In this document: piece by piece, positions 42,440-52,680 of the stretch | Numbering within the stretch: the stretch's first letter is position 1 | Layout: each line of letters begins with the position of its first letter | The notes under the pieces: generated by a model | What the model was told of the DNA's origin: nothing | The model's database searches: none | The model's input: only the letters and a program-made list of their open reading frames with translations | Assembly (NCBI RefSeq): GCF_000314995.1 | Contig: NZ_BAEO01000052.1 | Span: forward strand, 1 to 64,000 | DNA length: 64,000 nt | Reading direction: 5' to 3' | Origin: Paraglaciecola arctica BSs20135 | Lineage (GTDB): Bacteria > Pseudomonadota > Gammaproteobacteria > Enterobacterales > Alteromonadaceae | Made by a program: the position numbers and the translations under genes

Positions 42440-44755
42440 ATGATTTTACGTTTTAGAACGATGTTTGGATTTTTGGCTCTACTTAGCCTTTTCTCATGTG
42501 GAGGCGGCGGCGGGAGCCTTTCTCGTGATGATACTACAGGAGGAAGCACGGGGGGCGGTACGGTTAATGTCACTAGAAGCATGAAGTTGGTGTTTACAGA
42601 TGCAAGCGGACAACCATCAATATCACTCAGTGAATCGTCTCCTTTAACACTTACTGCTACTGCGAATGATTCAAATGGTGATCCTGTTGCTGATACCTTA
42701 ATAACTTATACTTTTGTACCTGAAGGGTTAGCTGTTTTCGGTAATGATTCAGGTACTGCTGCTACTGATATAAATGGCGTTGCAATCATTACTATACTGG
42801 TTGGTGAAGGATCCGGTTATGGTGAAATAATTGCCACACTTAGTTCTGGTGAAACTGATAAGACTACTTTTAAATCAGCAGGCACAACGCAGTTAAATAC
42901 ATTGCCAGCTTCTTTAGATTTGTTCGCTAATTCGACACAATTAGCCTCAAGTGGCTCAGATGAAATTGAATTGATTGCTTTAGTGAAAGATATAAATAAT
43001 GTGCTTTTAAAAGATGTTGATGTCACGTTCTCGGTTAACTCTGGGGCAAGTATTCAATTTGAAAATGGCGGTAATGTTGCTGTAACTGGTGTCGATGGTA
43101 TAGCTAAGGCTTTGTTAAACACACAAAATAAACCAGAAAATAGAACAGTTACAGTGACTGCCACAGCATCTGGCCTAGCTGAATCAAAAACACTAAATAT
43201 TGAAATTGTTGGCACTAGCATAGTCGTAAATGGCCCTCCTACCGTTATTTTAGGCACAACCGCAGAGTTTACTCTTTTCCTTTCAGATTTTGACGGTAAT
43301 GGAATTGCTAATCAAAAGATTCAAGTTAGTTCACAAAAAGGCAATGAATTCGACGCAATAGAATTTGTTTCAGATGGCGAAGGTCAAGTCACTGTCAAAT
43401 ATACAGCCGTTAACTCAGGTTTAGATGTAATTACAGCATCAGCTTTAAACGCAAGTGGTGTTATAAATATCACTGTACAGCAAGATGCGTTTAGCTTTAC
43501 AGATGTGTCGGCAGAGGATATCCCTTTAGGTACACAAAGTGACGTAGAATTGACTTGGCTAAAAGAGGGGGTGCCTTATGTTAATGGTGCCGTTACTCTC
43601 ACAACTACCAGAGGTACTTTGTCGACTAATAATGTAACTACTAATAGTAGTGGTAAGGCGAGCTTTAAAATACAGTCAAATAACGCTGGAGTAGCGGTTA
43701 TTTCTGCTCAAGGTAGTGATATTGATGGAAATATAGTCAACGCAACGGCTGAGGTTGAATTTATCGCGACGCAAGTTAATAACATCATAATGTCGGCAAG
43801 TCCTAATTCCATCGGTCCAGCGCAACAAAAAAGTACAATAACTGCTGTATTACGTGACGCTGCCGGAAACTTAGTTAAGGGAAAGACCGTTAATTTTAAT
43901 GCGGATGATGTGAGTGGTGGTAGGATTTCACCCGCATCAGCAGTCACAGATAGTAATGGCGTTGCTTCAACTGTATATACATCGTTAAATGTATCAAAAG
44001 AAAATGGAATAGTTATATCTGCAACAGAACCTAGTTCAGGAATTGCTGCTAGCGTTAATCTCACTGTTTCCAATAGAGCACAATTTATTTCAATCGGTAC
44101 AGGCAATGTGATTGAATCACCTGATGAAACCAGTTATTTGAAGAAATTTACTGTTTTTGTTACTGATGCTAATTCTAATCCAGTAACTGGTGTGCAACTT
44201 ACAGTAACAGGGACTCCAGTTAAGTATACAGAGCTTCTTGAACCCAATGCGGCTCCTGGAGATACGAATCATAATGTCATTCGTCCAGCATTTTATAAAG
44301 GCTACTGGGCTGCATATCCTAATCGTGAAAATTTTGAATTTTGGACCGCTGTACGTACCTATGGTTGTGCAAACGAAGATATAGATGATGACGGTATTGA
44401 AGACCCAAATGAAGATATCAATGGTGATAATGAGTTAACACCAGGTAATATACTGTCGATTGATGGAGATATTGTGACTGATGATAATGGACAAGCTATC
44501 ATTGAATTAAGGTATGCTAAAACATTCGCAGCTTGGGGCGAAGTGAAAATTACCGCCAGCACTCCAGTATCGGGAAGTGAATCACAGGCTAGCCAGTTTT
44601 TCATACTTTCGGCATCTTCTACAGATCTGCGAGAGGAAGCTACTCCACCTAACACTAACCCATTTGGAAATGGTTTAAATTCTGTTGAAGACCCGAACAA
44701 TCCTGGTACATTTATAGACGATGGTGCTAATCTTACATGTGAAAATACTTTGTAG
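42440..44755 (+). CDS. Surface lipoprotein with tandem bacterial Ig-like (Big-1) domains
   Basis: 771-residue predicted lipoprotein: signal MILRFRTMFGFLALLSLFSC with lipobox LFSC, then a Gly-rich linker. At least five repeats of the Big-1/invasin type follow, each with a DxNGxAxxxL-like motif (TDINGVAIITILVG, TGVDGIAKALLN, SDGEGQVTVKY, TNSSGKASFKIQ, TDSNGVASTVYT). Near residue 650 lies an acidic DIDDDGIEDPNEDINGDNE segment that resembles a calcium-binding loop. The end is not a membrane anchor. Probably an adhesion or cell-surface protein. Target unknown. It ends at a palindromic hairpin. Confidence 0.85.
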   Translation: MILRFRTMFGFLALLSLFSCGGGGGSLSRDDTTGGSTGGGTVNVTRSMKLVFTDASGQPSISLSESSPLTLTATANDSNGDPVADTLITYTFVPEGLAVFGNDSGTAATDINGVAIITILVGEGSGYGEIIATLSSGETDKTTFKSAGTTQLNTLPASLDLFANSTQLASSGSDEIELIALVKDINNVLLKDVDVTFSVNSGASIQFENGGNVAVTGVDGIAKALLNTQNKPENRTVTVTATASGLAESKTLNIEIVGTSIVVNGPPTVILGTTAEFTLFLSDFDGNGIANQKIQVSSQKGNEFDAIEFVSDGEGQVTVKYTAVNSGLDVITASALNASGVINITVQQDAFSFTDVSAEDIPLGTQSDVELTWLKEGVPYVNGAVTLTTTRGTLSTNNVTTNSSGKASFKIQSNNAGVAVISAQGSDIDGNIVNATAEVEFIATQVNNIIMSASPNSIGPAQQKSTITAVLRDAAGNLVKGKTVNFNADDVSGGRISPASAVTDSNGVASTVYTSLNVSKENGIVISATEPSSGIAASVNLTVSNRAQFISIGTGNVIESPDETSYLKKFTVFVTDANSNPVTGVQLTVTGTPVKYTELLEPNAAPGDTNHNVIRPAFYKGYWAAYPNRENFEFWTAVRTYGCANEDIDDDGIEDPNEDINGDNELTPGNILSIDGDIVTDDNGQAIIELRYAKTFAAWGEVKITASTPVSGSESQASQFFILSASSTDLREEATPPNTNPFGNGLNSVEDPNNPGTFIDDGANLTCENTL

Positions 44756-44764
44756 ATCATAAGG

Positions 44765-44792
44765 TTGCCAGCCCAAATATTTGGGCTGGCAA
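44765..44792. terminator. Palindromic hairpin between convergent genes
   Basis: A perfect 28-base palindrome (half TTGCCAGCCCAAAT), 9 bases after the lipoprotein stop and 20 before the astB end. The stem is strong but neither side has a long T-run. Probably a shared transcription end. Confidence 0.65.
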
Positions 44793-44811
44793 ATACTCAC
44801 TCAGTGGCTAA

Positions 44812-46152
44812 TTAAATTTGCTGAAACGGATAAACCGAACCCAAACTCAACAACTGAGTCAACTCATCCAAAGCCGTTCTTGATTCAATCAATAACTGCG
44901 GATCGCACAAATCATTCACATGCAAAGTATCGCGGTAATGTTTATCAACCCAAGTATTTAAACGTTCAAACTGTATGTCGTTGATTAGTGTGCTTTGATT
45001 TACAGCTGCATATTCTTTTTCGGTCATTGCTACTCTTAAGCGTAGGCAAGCCGGGCCTCCACCGTTACGCATACTCTCTTTAACATCATGGTAGTACACA
45101 TGTTTTATCGGTGTGTTTTGTTTTATTAAACTTGTTAAATAGGCGGATACTGCAGGATTTTCTTTACAGTCGGTTGGGGCGATAATTGCCATTTCACCGT
45201 TCGTTAAAGTAATAATTTGAGTATTAAACAAATAACTTTTAATGGCATCTTGCACACTGACTTCTGCTGTTTTGACACAAATAAAGTGTAATTCCTCACC
45301 CACAAACTTTTGTTTAATTTCGGCAATTGCCTGTGCTGATTGATAGAAAGCTTGTTCGTGATAGAACAACACGTTTTGGTTGCCAACAGCTATAACATCA
45401 TTATGAAATACACCTTGATCAATAAGATCGGGGTTTTGTTGTACATACACCACATTGGCATCGCTAAGACCGTGCAATCTAGCAACCGCTTGACTCGCCT
45501 CTAGCGTTTGACGGGCAGGGAATTTTTTAGGAGCAGGTTTGCTGGTATCAAAAGCATAACGCCCAAAAACAAACATTTCTAATCCTGTTTTGCCGTATTC
45601 GCTGCAAAGTCGAGTGTGGTTGGCAGCTCCTTCATCACCAAAGTGTTCGTTATCTGGCAGGTGAGTATGATGAGCAAAGTGATCTTTGTTGGCAAAGGTA
45701 GCTTGCAGTATTCTACCTGTGACTTGGGGTTCTAAAGAACGATGATACTTATTTGTTAAGTTTGCTGGGGTGAAATGGATCTTGCCATCACTTGTATCGG
45801 CGCTAGGTGAGACTGTTGCCGCATTGGCTGTCCACATACTAGAGGCTGAACAACATGCTTGAAAAATAGCCGGAGCCTGTTTAGCTGCCATGGCTAAAAC
45901 GTTGGCATCGGTTCCACCAAAGCCTAATCTTCGTAGAGAAGCAATGTCAGGGCGCTCCTGTGGCGCCAGAACACCTTGAACCATACCAAGCTCAGCTAAG
46001 GCCTTCATTTTTTTTAATCCCTGCTTAGCGGCTTGTTTAGGACTGCTTGAAGCACTGGCATTATTTAACGATGCTACGTTGCCGTATGATAATCCAGCAT
46101 AATTATGGGTTGGACCTACTAGTCCATCAAAATTGGCTTCAAACTGTTTCAT
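44812..46152 (-). CDS. astB: N-succinylarginine dihydrolase
   Basis: Second enzyme of the arginine succinyltransferase (AST) pathway. It hydrolyses N2-succinylarginine to N2-succinylornithine, ammonia and CO2. N-terminus [24 protein letters not shown] and the segments [15 protein letters not shown] (near the catalytic Cys) and HVNDLCDP at the end are diagnostic. 446 aa, normal. AGTGAGG precedes the ATG. No other AST gene lies nearby, so the pathway is probably split across the genome. Confidence 0.94.
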   Translation of the reverse strand: MKQFEANFDGLVGPTHNYAGLSYGNVASLNNASASSSPKQAAKQGLKKMKALAELGMVQGVLAPQERPDIASLRRLGFGGTDANVLAMAAKQAPAIFQACCSASSMWTANAATVSPSADTSDGKIHFTPANLTNKYHRSLEPQVTGRILQATFANKDHFAHHTHLPDNEHFGDEGAANHTRLCSEYGKTGLEMFVFGRYAFDTSKPAPKKFPARQTLEASQAVARLHGLSDANVVYVQQNPDLIDQGVFHNDVIAVGNQNVLFYHEQAFYQSAQAIAEIKQKFVGEELHFICVKTAEVSVQDAIKSYLFNTQIITLTNGEMAIIAPTDCKENPAVSAYLTSLIKQNTPIKHVYYHDVKESMRNGGGPACLRLRVAMTEKEYAAVNQSTLINDIQFERLNTWVDKHYRDTLHVNDLCDPQLLIESRTALDELTQLLSLGSVYPFQQI

Positions 46153-46463
46153 TTAAACCTCACTTACTGTTGTTAATCGATGGCAATTGGGTCATCTAAA
46201 CCCAGTATTTATTGTCTGAAATAACGTTCAAAAAACGTATTGCTGAGCATTATACTGTTTTTGTTTGTTGTGCCAATCGTACTGTACGAAATGTAAACAG
46301 TGAAAGACGGTGTAAAAAAAAGAATATTAGATAAGTATGAAGAAGAACTTGTTTTCTATTCACTTTGTCGATATATGTTAAAAAGCATTTTTGAGAGGTA
46401 ATCGCTATGTTGCGGTGGCCTATTCAGTAAAAACCTATAAAAATCAAAGGTTAAAACTAATTT
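46153..46463. other. Divergent astB/topA intergenic region
   Basis: 311 bases holding both promoters. At 46407-46430 there is a 7-codon frame (MLRWPIQ) with GAGAGG 8 bases upstream, ending 33 bases before topA. It could be a leader peptide or chance. I see no other RNA or repeat. Confidence 0.45.
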
Positions 46464-49106
46464 ATGGCAAAACATCTAGTCATTGTTGAATCACCAGCAA
46501 AGGCAAAAACTATTAATAAATATCTCGGCAAAGATTTTATTGTTAAATCTAGTGTCGGTCACGTTCGAGATCTTCCTCACAAGTCTGTGGGTAAAGTTGC
46601 GCCTAAAAAACCAGCAAAAGAACTCAAACTTCTATCTGATAAAAAGCGTGAAAAGTATTTGCGCGACTATGAATATAAAAAGTTAGTTGACCGCATGGGG
46701 ATAGACCCTAAAAATGATTGGCAGGCGCATTACGATGTTCTTGAAGGTAAGGAAAAAGTTGTCAATGAGCTTAAAAAGTTGGCAAAAAATGCCGACACTG
46801 TCTATCTCGCAACGGATTTGGATAGGGAAGGGGAAGCCATTGCTTGGCATTTGCGTGAATTAATTGACGAACCAGGCAAAAATTTTCAACGAGTGGTATT
46901 TAACGAAATTACGAAAAACGCCATTCAAGAAGCCTTTGCTAATCCTGGTGAATTGAATATTGAGATGGCGAATGCCCAGCAAGCTAGACGGTTTCTAGAC
47001 AGGGTCGTGGGTTTTATGGTATCGCCACTATTGTGGAAAAAAGTTGCAAGAGGCTTATCCGCTGGGCGCGTTCAATCAGTTGCTGCGCGATTGGTAGTCG
47101 AGCGTGAAAGAGAAATTAAAGCCTTTGTTCCTGAAGAGTTTTGGGACTTACATGCAGATTTAAATACCGAAAAACAAACCAACTTGCGCATGCAAGTGGT
47201 CAAAGAAAGTGGCTCGGCATTTAAGCCGGTGAATAAAGCCCAAACTGATAAAGCCGTCAGTTTTCTGCAAAGCGCAAGTTATCAAGTCGTTAGCCGTGAA
47301 TCTAGGCCCACCCAAAGTAAACCTTCAGCGCCATTTATCACCTCTACTTTACAACAATCGGCCAGTACACGTTTAGGCTTTGGTGTGAAGAAAACCATGA
47401 TGATGGCTCAACGTTTGTATGAAGCCGGGCATATTACCTATATGCGTACCGATTCTACTCATTTGGGCAAGGAAGCGGTGGATAGCTGTCGTGATTACAT
47501 TACCGATAATTTTGGTAATGATTATTTGCCAGAAAATCCAATTAAGTATGGAAGTAAAGAAGGTGCTCAAGAGGCTCATGAAGCCATTCGTCCCTCTAAT
47601 GTATTGCTTAAATCTGAGGCCATTAGTGATGTTGAACGTGATGCACAACGTCTATATGAATTGATTTGGCGTCAGTTTGTTGCATGTCAGATGACGCCAG
47701 CTAAATACGATGCTAGTACCATCAGAGTTAAAGCCGGTGATTTTGAACTGACTGCAAAAGGCCGTGTATTGAAGTTTGATGGTTGGACTAAAGTGCAAAA
47801 CCCACAACGTAAAAAGGGTGAAGAAGATTTATTGTTGCCTGATGTGAAAGAAGGCGAAAATTTAGATCTTAAAGCGCTTGATCCTAAGCAACACTTTACC
47901 AAACCTGTGGCCCGTTTTAACGAAGCCTCGTTAGTTAAGGAATTGGAAAAACGTGGGATTGGTCGCCCGTCTACTTACGCCAGTATTATCTCTACCATTC
48001 AGGATAGAGGATACGCAAGAATCGAAAGTAAACGATTCTACGCTGAAAAAATGGGTGAGATTGTCAACGACCGATTGATGGAAAATTTTGACGATTTAAT
48101 TGGTTACGATTTTACTGCGAATATGGAACAACAGCTGGATGCAATTGCTGAAGGCAAAGCCTCATGGAAAGGGGTGTTAGACGATTTTTATGTGGATTTC
48201 GAGAAGAAATTACAGGTTGCTGAAAAATCGCCGGAAGAAGGCGGTATGCGTTTGAATCAGGCTATTCCTACTGATATAGCTTGTCCTAAATGTGGACGTC
48301 CAATGAATGTCCGTACCGCCAGTACTGGGGTGTTTTTAGGTTGTTCAGGATACAGTTTACCTCCTAAAGAACGCTGCACAGGCACCATGAATTTGACCTC
48401 TGGTGATGAAGTCATAAAAGTTGAAGATGAAGAAGAATTAGAAACCGAAGTATTACGTTCAAAACGCCGTTGTGATAAATGTGGTACGGCTATGGATAGT
48501 TATTTAGTCGACGAGTCTCGCAAGTTACACGTGTGCGGAAACTCACCTGCGTGTGAAGGCATTTATGTCGAGGAAGGTACCTTTAAGATTAAGGGATATG
48601 AAGGGCCAATTATAGAGTGCGATAAATGCCAATCGAATATGGAATTAAAGAGCGGTCGTTTTGGTAAATATTTTGGTTGTACTAACGAAGAGTGTAAAAA
48701 TACTCGTAAGTTACTCAGGAGTGGCGAAGCTGCGCCTCCTAAAGAAGATCCTACTGACTTACCCGAGTTAGAATGTGTTAAATCTGATGCACATTTTGTG
48801 CTCAGAGATGGCGCGTCTGGTATTTTCCTAGCAGCCCATAACTTCCCTAAATCAAGAGAAACTCGTGCTCCGCAAGTGGCCGAGTTAGCTAGATTTAGAG
48901 ATAGGATTTCACCTAAATTTTACTATTTAGCTGATGCGCCGGTTAAGGATCCCGATGGAAATCCGAGTATTGTTCGTTACAGTCGAAAAACTAAACAACA
49001 ATACGTGATGTCAGAAAACGAAGAAGGTAAAGCCACAGGTTGGTCTGCTTGGTATACTGACGAAAAATGGAAAGTAGAAGATAAACGTAAGAAACCTAAA
49101 AAGTAA
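46464..49106 (+). CDS. topA: DNA topoisomerase I (type IA)
   Basis: Relaxes negatively supercoiled DNA. TOPRIM domain at the N-terminus ([35 protein letters not shown]), active tyrosine in [13 protein letters not shown] near residue 327 and strand-passage domain, followed by three C-terminal zinc-ribbon elements ([42 protein letters not shown]). 880 aa, as in E. coli. Intact. Ends at a strong terminator. Confidence 0.96.
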   Translation: MAKHLVIVESPAKAKTINKYLGKDFIVKSSVGHVRDLPHKSVGKVAPKKPAKELKLLSDKKREKYLRDYEYKKLVDRMGIDPKNDWQAHYDVLEGKEKVVNELKKLAKNADTVYLATDLDREGEAIAWHLRELIDEPGKNFQRVVFNEITKNAIQEAFANPGELNIEMANAQQARRFLDRVVGFMVSPLLWKKVARGLSAGRVQSVAARLVVEREREIKAFVPEEFWDLHADLNTEKQTNLRMQVVKESGSAFKPVNKAQTDKAVSFLQSASYQVVSRESRPTQSKPSAPFITSTLQQSASTRLGFGVKKTMMMAQRLYEAGHITYMRTDSTHLGKEAVDSCRDYITDNFGNDYLPENPIKYGSKEGAQEAHEAIRPSNVLLKSEAISDVERDAQRLYELIWRQFVACQMTPAKYDASTIRVKAGDFELTAKGRVLKFDGWTKVQNPQRKKGEEDLLLPDVKEGENLDLKALDPKQHFTKPVARFNEASLVKELEKRGIGRPSTYASIISTIQDRGYARIESKRFYAEKMGEIVNDRLMENFDDLIGYDFTANMEQQLDAIAEGKASWKGVLDDFYVDFEKKLQVAEKSPEEGGMRLNQAIPTDIACPKCGRPMNVRTASTGVFLGCSGYSLPPKERCTGTMNLTSGDEVIKVEDEEELETEVLRSKRRCDKCGTAMDSYLVDESRKLHVCGNSPACEGIYVEEGTFKIKGYEGPIIECDKCQSNMELKSGRFGKYFGCTNEECKNTRKLLRSGEAAPPKEDPTDLPELECVKSDAHFVLRDGASGIFLAAHNFPKSRETRAPQVAELARFRDRISPKFYYLADAPVKDPDGNPSIVRYSRKTKQQYVMSENEEGKATGWSAWYTDEKWKVEDKRKKPKK

Positions 49107-49130
49107 CTTAGTTAGTTTATCCTATTATTT

Positions 49131-49160
49131 TACGGCAGCTTCTGGCTGCCGTATTGTTTT
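49131..49160 (+). terminator. Intrinsic terminator after topA
   Basis: Stem TACGGCAGC (49131-49139) with GCTGCCGTA (49145-49153), loop TTCTG, followed by TTGTTTT. 24 bases after the stop. Confidence 0.8.
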
Positions 49161-49186
49161 AAACTTTAAAAAAATGGCATTCAATT

Positions 49187-49756
49187 ATGGCCCTCTCATT
49201 ACAAGAACAATTACTTCAAGCTGGCTTAACCAATAAAAAAAAGGCGAATCAAGTTCGCCAACAAAAGAATAAGCAAGCAAAAGCGCAAAAAAATCACAAT
49301 GTAGTCCAAACCAATGAAGCAAAGTTAGCTGCTGAGGAATTGGTTGAGGCTAAAAAAGCAAAAGACAGAGAGCTTAACCAAAAAAATAAACAACAAGCCG
49401 AAAAAAAGGCTCTTGTGGCGCAAATCAAACAATTAATTGAAGCCAATAAACAGCCTAAATTTGCAGGTTCTAGACGTGAAGATGAAGTAGTTTGTAATTT
49501 TACTGATGGCACAGTGATCAAACGCATGTATGTCAGTCCCGCTACTCAAAAACAAATTAGCCAGGGCAAACTCGCAATAGTTAAGTTAAACGACGGTTAT
49601 GAGTTAGTGCCAATGCCAGTCGCTAATAAAATTGCAGAGCGAGATGACGCTAGTGTGGTTTATCGCGCCGACAATATCAGTGATGCGGATCAGAAAAGTA
49701 GTGAAGATGACGACTGGTATGCAGACTATGATATTCCAGATGATTTGAACTGGTAG
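49187..49756 (+). CDS. DUF2058 (YaiL-like) protein
   Basis: 189-residue soluble protein with a long charged Lys/Gln-rich helical N-terminal half (LTNKKKANQVRQQKNKQAKAQ) that is probably coiled-coil, and the conserved C-terminal half RREDEVVCNFTDGTVIKRMYVSPATQKQI...LAIVKLNDGYELVP typical of DUF2058. The basic N-terminus suggests nucleic-acid binding. Function unknown. Stands alone after the topA terminator. Confidence 0.88.
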   Translation: MALSLQEQLLQAGLTNKKKANQVRQQKNKQAKAQKNHNVVQTNEAKLAAEELVEAKKAKDRELNQKNKQQAEKKALVAQIKQLIEANKQPKFAGSRREDEVVCNFTDGTVIKRMYVSPATQKQISQGKLAIVKLNDGYELVPMPVANKIAERDDASVVYRADNISDADQKSSEDDDWYADYDIPDDLNW

Positions 49757-49774
49757 GGGAGCTTTCGTTTAATG

Positions 49775-49800
49775 CCAAAGGTTTATTTATAAACCTTTGG
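49775..49800 (+). terminator. Hairpin after the DUF2058 gene
   Basis: Stem CCAAAGGTTT (49775-49784) with AAACCTTTGG (49791-49800), 19 bases after the stop, without a T-run. Confidence 0.6.
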
Positions 49801-49960
49801 CGGAGTTGGTGCTCTTTATTTATGTGGTTTGAGTGACAAGTATGAGCAAAAATTGGTCATACTCCTAGGTTATATCGTATGACAAGTTCAATGTGTTAGC
49901 AGTCGTTTAATTTTTTGATTTAAAAGCAAAAGCAAAGAAAGCTTCGCACCATCTCCCCTT

Positions 49961-50350
49961 GAACTCCACGTCATTCCCGCGAAGGCGGGAACCCCCAACA
50001 ACATCTGAGAAATCGATAGAAACCTTGTTTTCATCATCTTAAAAAATTAGTGAGAATATAACTTTGTTGTGGTTTTTTTATAACATCTCAATTTAGGTTA
50101 CGGTAGCTATTAGTAGGATCCCGCCTTCGCGGGATTGACGTGTAATAGCTTGTAAATCCTCACCGCCTGCAATCTGCTATAACCTCTAAGTCGTCCAGCG
50201 AGCCATGTCTGTCGGTTTTGGCACTTCTGAATCGAATAGATACAAGTTAGTGCTTCGCACCATCATCCTTGATGTACTTCTCACAGCGACTTCCTTTTTG
50301 CCAACAGCAGCAAAAAGTAATCAGACGGACAGTCTTCGAATGCTAGTGGG
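49961..50350. repeat. Dispersed intergenic repeat block, copy 2 (inverted relative to copy 1)
   Basis: Gene-free 604-base interval (49757-50360). It holds GAACTCCACGTCATTCCCGCGAAGGCGGGAA at its left (49961-49990, a self-complementary core), ~130 bases of AT-rich spacer, then a second CCCGCCTTCGCGGG core (50120-50133) followed by the segment matching copy 1 in inverse (50134-50208). Beyond, GCTTCGCACCATC occurs at 49942 and again at 50253, and TGTCTGTCGG at 50206 has an inverted partner in CAGACGGACAG at 50322. No coding frame. Confidence 0.65.
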
Positions 50351-50360
50351 TTAAATTCAC

Positions 50361-51134
50361 TCATATTGTTACCGCAGGATGACATGTACGTAAAGACAAG
50401 CTAATTGGGAAGTGATCCGAAGAATGAATGTCGGTGTGCACTTGCGCATCGACCACCGTTAATCCACGACAATAAACATGGTCAAGATGTTGAAATAAAT
50501 GATTTAGTCTCGGCTTTCGGGTAATTTCTACTTCCGTTAATGAAAACGACTTTGCTAAAAGATTAAAATATTTTAATCTTTTGCCATTCCAGGTATTAAA
50601 ATCACCCGCTAATAAAATGGGCCCATCATGATGTTCCAAAGTTTGGAAAACTTGATCCAGATGCGCTCTGAATTTTTCGAAAGAAACAAAGTTGATAAGA
50701 TGCGAGTTTACAACGAGCAATGACTCCCTAAGTGTTTGCAGAGGATATAAAGTTGCTAAGGACATTTTTTTTGTCTTTGAAAAGGGTTCGAAATGTTTTG
50801 ACGTAGAAAAAAAATGTTTTTTTGCTGCAACAGTTGATCCCGTTTTAACGCCTGTTTCAATGTTAGTTTTTACTAGTCTGAAACTGCGTGCCATCATCCA
50901 CTGATACTTTAACGACTTTTTAAAATGAAAGTCAAAAGGAGAGTTTACAATAGCTTCCTGCAACAAAATTAAATCTTTGTCGTCTCCCAGTTTTATAAAA
51001 TCGTCTCGCCATCCCTTTTTCTTACATTTAAATACATTCCACAACAATACTTCGATGTTTGGCCCCATTAACTGTTTTGAAGCGTGGCCCATAATTTTTA
51101 AGGATTCAACTGGGCTATAGCGATTTTTAAACAT
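50361..51134 (-). CDS. Endonuclease/exonuclease/phosphatase-family protein
   Basis: 257-residue metal-dependent hydrolase of the EEP (DNase I-like) fold: VLLWNVFKCKK at the start, LLQEAIV (catalytic Glu), SHLINF, the core LLAGDFNTW and the C-terminal SDHFPISLSLR (Asp-His pair). All motifs of the active site are present. No signal peptide. It could act on DNA, RNA, phosphoinositides or sphingolipids. Same strand as the cardiolipin synthase gene just upstream (49 bases), so possibly co-transcribed with a phospholipid function. Confidence 0.85.
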   Translation of the reverse strand: MFKNRYSPVESLKIMGHASKQLMGPNIEVLLWNVFKCKKKGWRDDFIKLGDDKDLILLQEAIVNSPFDFHFKKSLKYQWMMARSFRLVKTNIETGVKTGSTVAAKKHFFSTSKHFEPFSKTKKMSLATLYPLQTLRESLLVVNSHLINFVSFEKFRAHLDQVFQTLEHHDGPILLAGDFNTWNGKRLKYFNLLAKSFSLTEVEITRKPRLNHLFQHLDHVYCRGLTVVDAQVHTDIHSSDHFPISLSLRTCHPAVTI

Positions 51135-51182
51135 GAAAATAGTGGCCTTTATTAATACTATAAAGTTAATGTCTGGTTAGCA

Positions 51183-52637
51183 TTATAGATAGGGAGAAAA
51201 TAACCGAAATAAGTTATTACGAATTTTTTTGTAGGCGGACAAGTTATTAATTTCACTATCAATAACAGCTACTGCGTTTTGTTTTTTTAAGGTAAACATT
51301 GCTGTTAGTTTTGCATTGAGCTCAGTATCAAAACATTCTAGGTTAATTTCAAAATTAAATTCTAGACTTCTGGCATCCCAGTTGGTGGAGCCTATAAATG
51401 ACCAGATGTCATCAATAATCACAATTTTACTATGGTCAAAGGGCCTTTTGTTTTTATATATCTGTATACCATGCTCAATTATTCTCGAAAAATTGGCTTC
51501 CATCACCCAGTCTACAAAAGGGATGTCACTGTACTGGGGGACAATGATTTCGATTGACACTCCACGCAATGCTGCAGCATGAAGAGATGTCATTAATGTT
51601 TGGTCCGGGATAAAATACGGAGTCATGATTTTCACACTTGTTTGGGCACACACTAATGCGTTAATTAATGTCCAGCGTATTTTGTTATGGTCTTCATCTG
51701 GACCATCTTGTATGACGCGGGCAACGACAGTTTTATCCCTTATTTGCTGCTGCGTCTTTGGGCTATAACTGGGAAATTGTATTGACTCACCAGTAGCAAA
51801 AAACCAATCTTCTATAAATACCTGACTAATCTGGTCAATCACCGGGCCTGTCACTTTAAAATGTACATCATCAATTGGGTGTACTGCCGATTTAACTATA
51901 TTTCTCTTGCTTAGATTCATACCGCCCATGTATGCCACTTCACCATCTACGCATAGTATTTTTCGGTGATTTCTTAGATTGATAAAACGAATATTAGTAA
52001 GAGAAATTGCTGGCAAAAAACGCGCAGTTTTTACTCCTTGTTTTTTTAACGCGTTATCTGATTGGTGCCAGTTATAACCTATACCTATACCATCCAGTAA
52101 AACGTTGACTATGACACCTCTTTGATGGGCTGCAGCTAATGCATCAACAAATTGTCGTCCAAGATAATCGTCGTCAAATATATAACTCGATAAAACGATA
52201 TAGCTCTTAGCTATGCTGATGGAATGAATCATAGCTGGGTAGGCTGTATCACCATTAATGAGTGGTTCAACACTGTTATCTGCAACGTAATTAACTGGGT
52301 GAATTGTATGTCCAGAAATGATTGCTGAATGCCAGTTTTTGGGCAGGTGGTGAAACTCAATGAGTTTTTCTTGCTGGATAAAGTCTTTTTTTTGCGCTTT
52401 AGGATGTTTTTTTTGTGCTGAGCGCTTAATACGGTTTATACCAAACAACCAATAAAAAAGGGTGCCCATGACGGGGGAAAAAATAACAAGACCAATCCAT
52501 GCCAAAGATGTTCGTTCATTTTCTTTGAACAGAAGTACATGTACCGATGTCATAACAGATAAGCTAATATGCAAAATGATGATGATAGTTACCCAATGGA
52601 TAGCAATCCATTCAATAAATTCTTCAAATATTTGCAT
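51183..52637 (-). CDS. cls: Cardiolipin synthase (phospholipase D superfamily)
   Basis: Makes cardiolipin at the inner membrane. Two N-terminal transmembrane helices (residues ~10-30 and ~38-58), then two HxKxxxxD motifs: NHRKILCVDGE and FDHSKIVIIDD. Both halves are intact. About 484 aa, as ClsA. I take the ATG near 52637, 7-8 bases after AAGGTGAG, rather than the in-frame GTG further upstream. Divergent from the PGPGW protein gene with only ~40 bases between the starts. Confidence 0.92.
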   Translation of the reverse strand: MQIFEEFIEWIAIHWVTIIIILHISLSVMTSVHVLLFKENERTSLAWIGLVIFSPVMGTLFYWLFGINRIKRSAQKKHPKAQKKDFIQQEKLIEFHHLPKNWHSAIISGHTIHPVNYVADNSVEPLINGDTAYPAMIHSISIAKSYIVLSSYIFDDDYLGRQFVDALAAAHQRGVIVNVLLDGIGIGYNWHQSDNALKKQGVKTARFLPAISLTNIRFINLRNHRKILCVDGEVAYMGGMNLSKRNIVKSAVHPIDDVHFKVTGPVIDQISQVFIEDWFFATGESIQFPSYSPKTQQQIRDKTVVARVIQDGPDEDHNKIRWTLINALVCAQTSVKIMTPYFIPDQTLMTSLHAAALRGVSIEIIVPQYSDIPFVDWVMEANFSRIIEHGIQIYKNKRPFDHSKIVIIDDIWSFIGSTNWDARSLEFNFEINLECFDTELNAKLTAMFTLKKQNAVAVIDSEINNLSAYKKIRNNLFRLFSPYL

Positions 52638-52680
52638 ATAACTCACCTTAAATAATGCGCAGTTAAAACGGAACACAAAA

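Noticed and set aside
49961-50350. CRISPR array or insertion sequence in the repeat-rich interval
   Set aside because: The repeats are few, irregular and palindromic without constant spacers. There is no transposase frame or cas gene.
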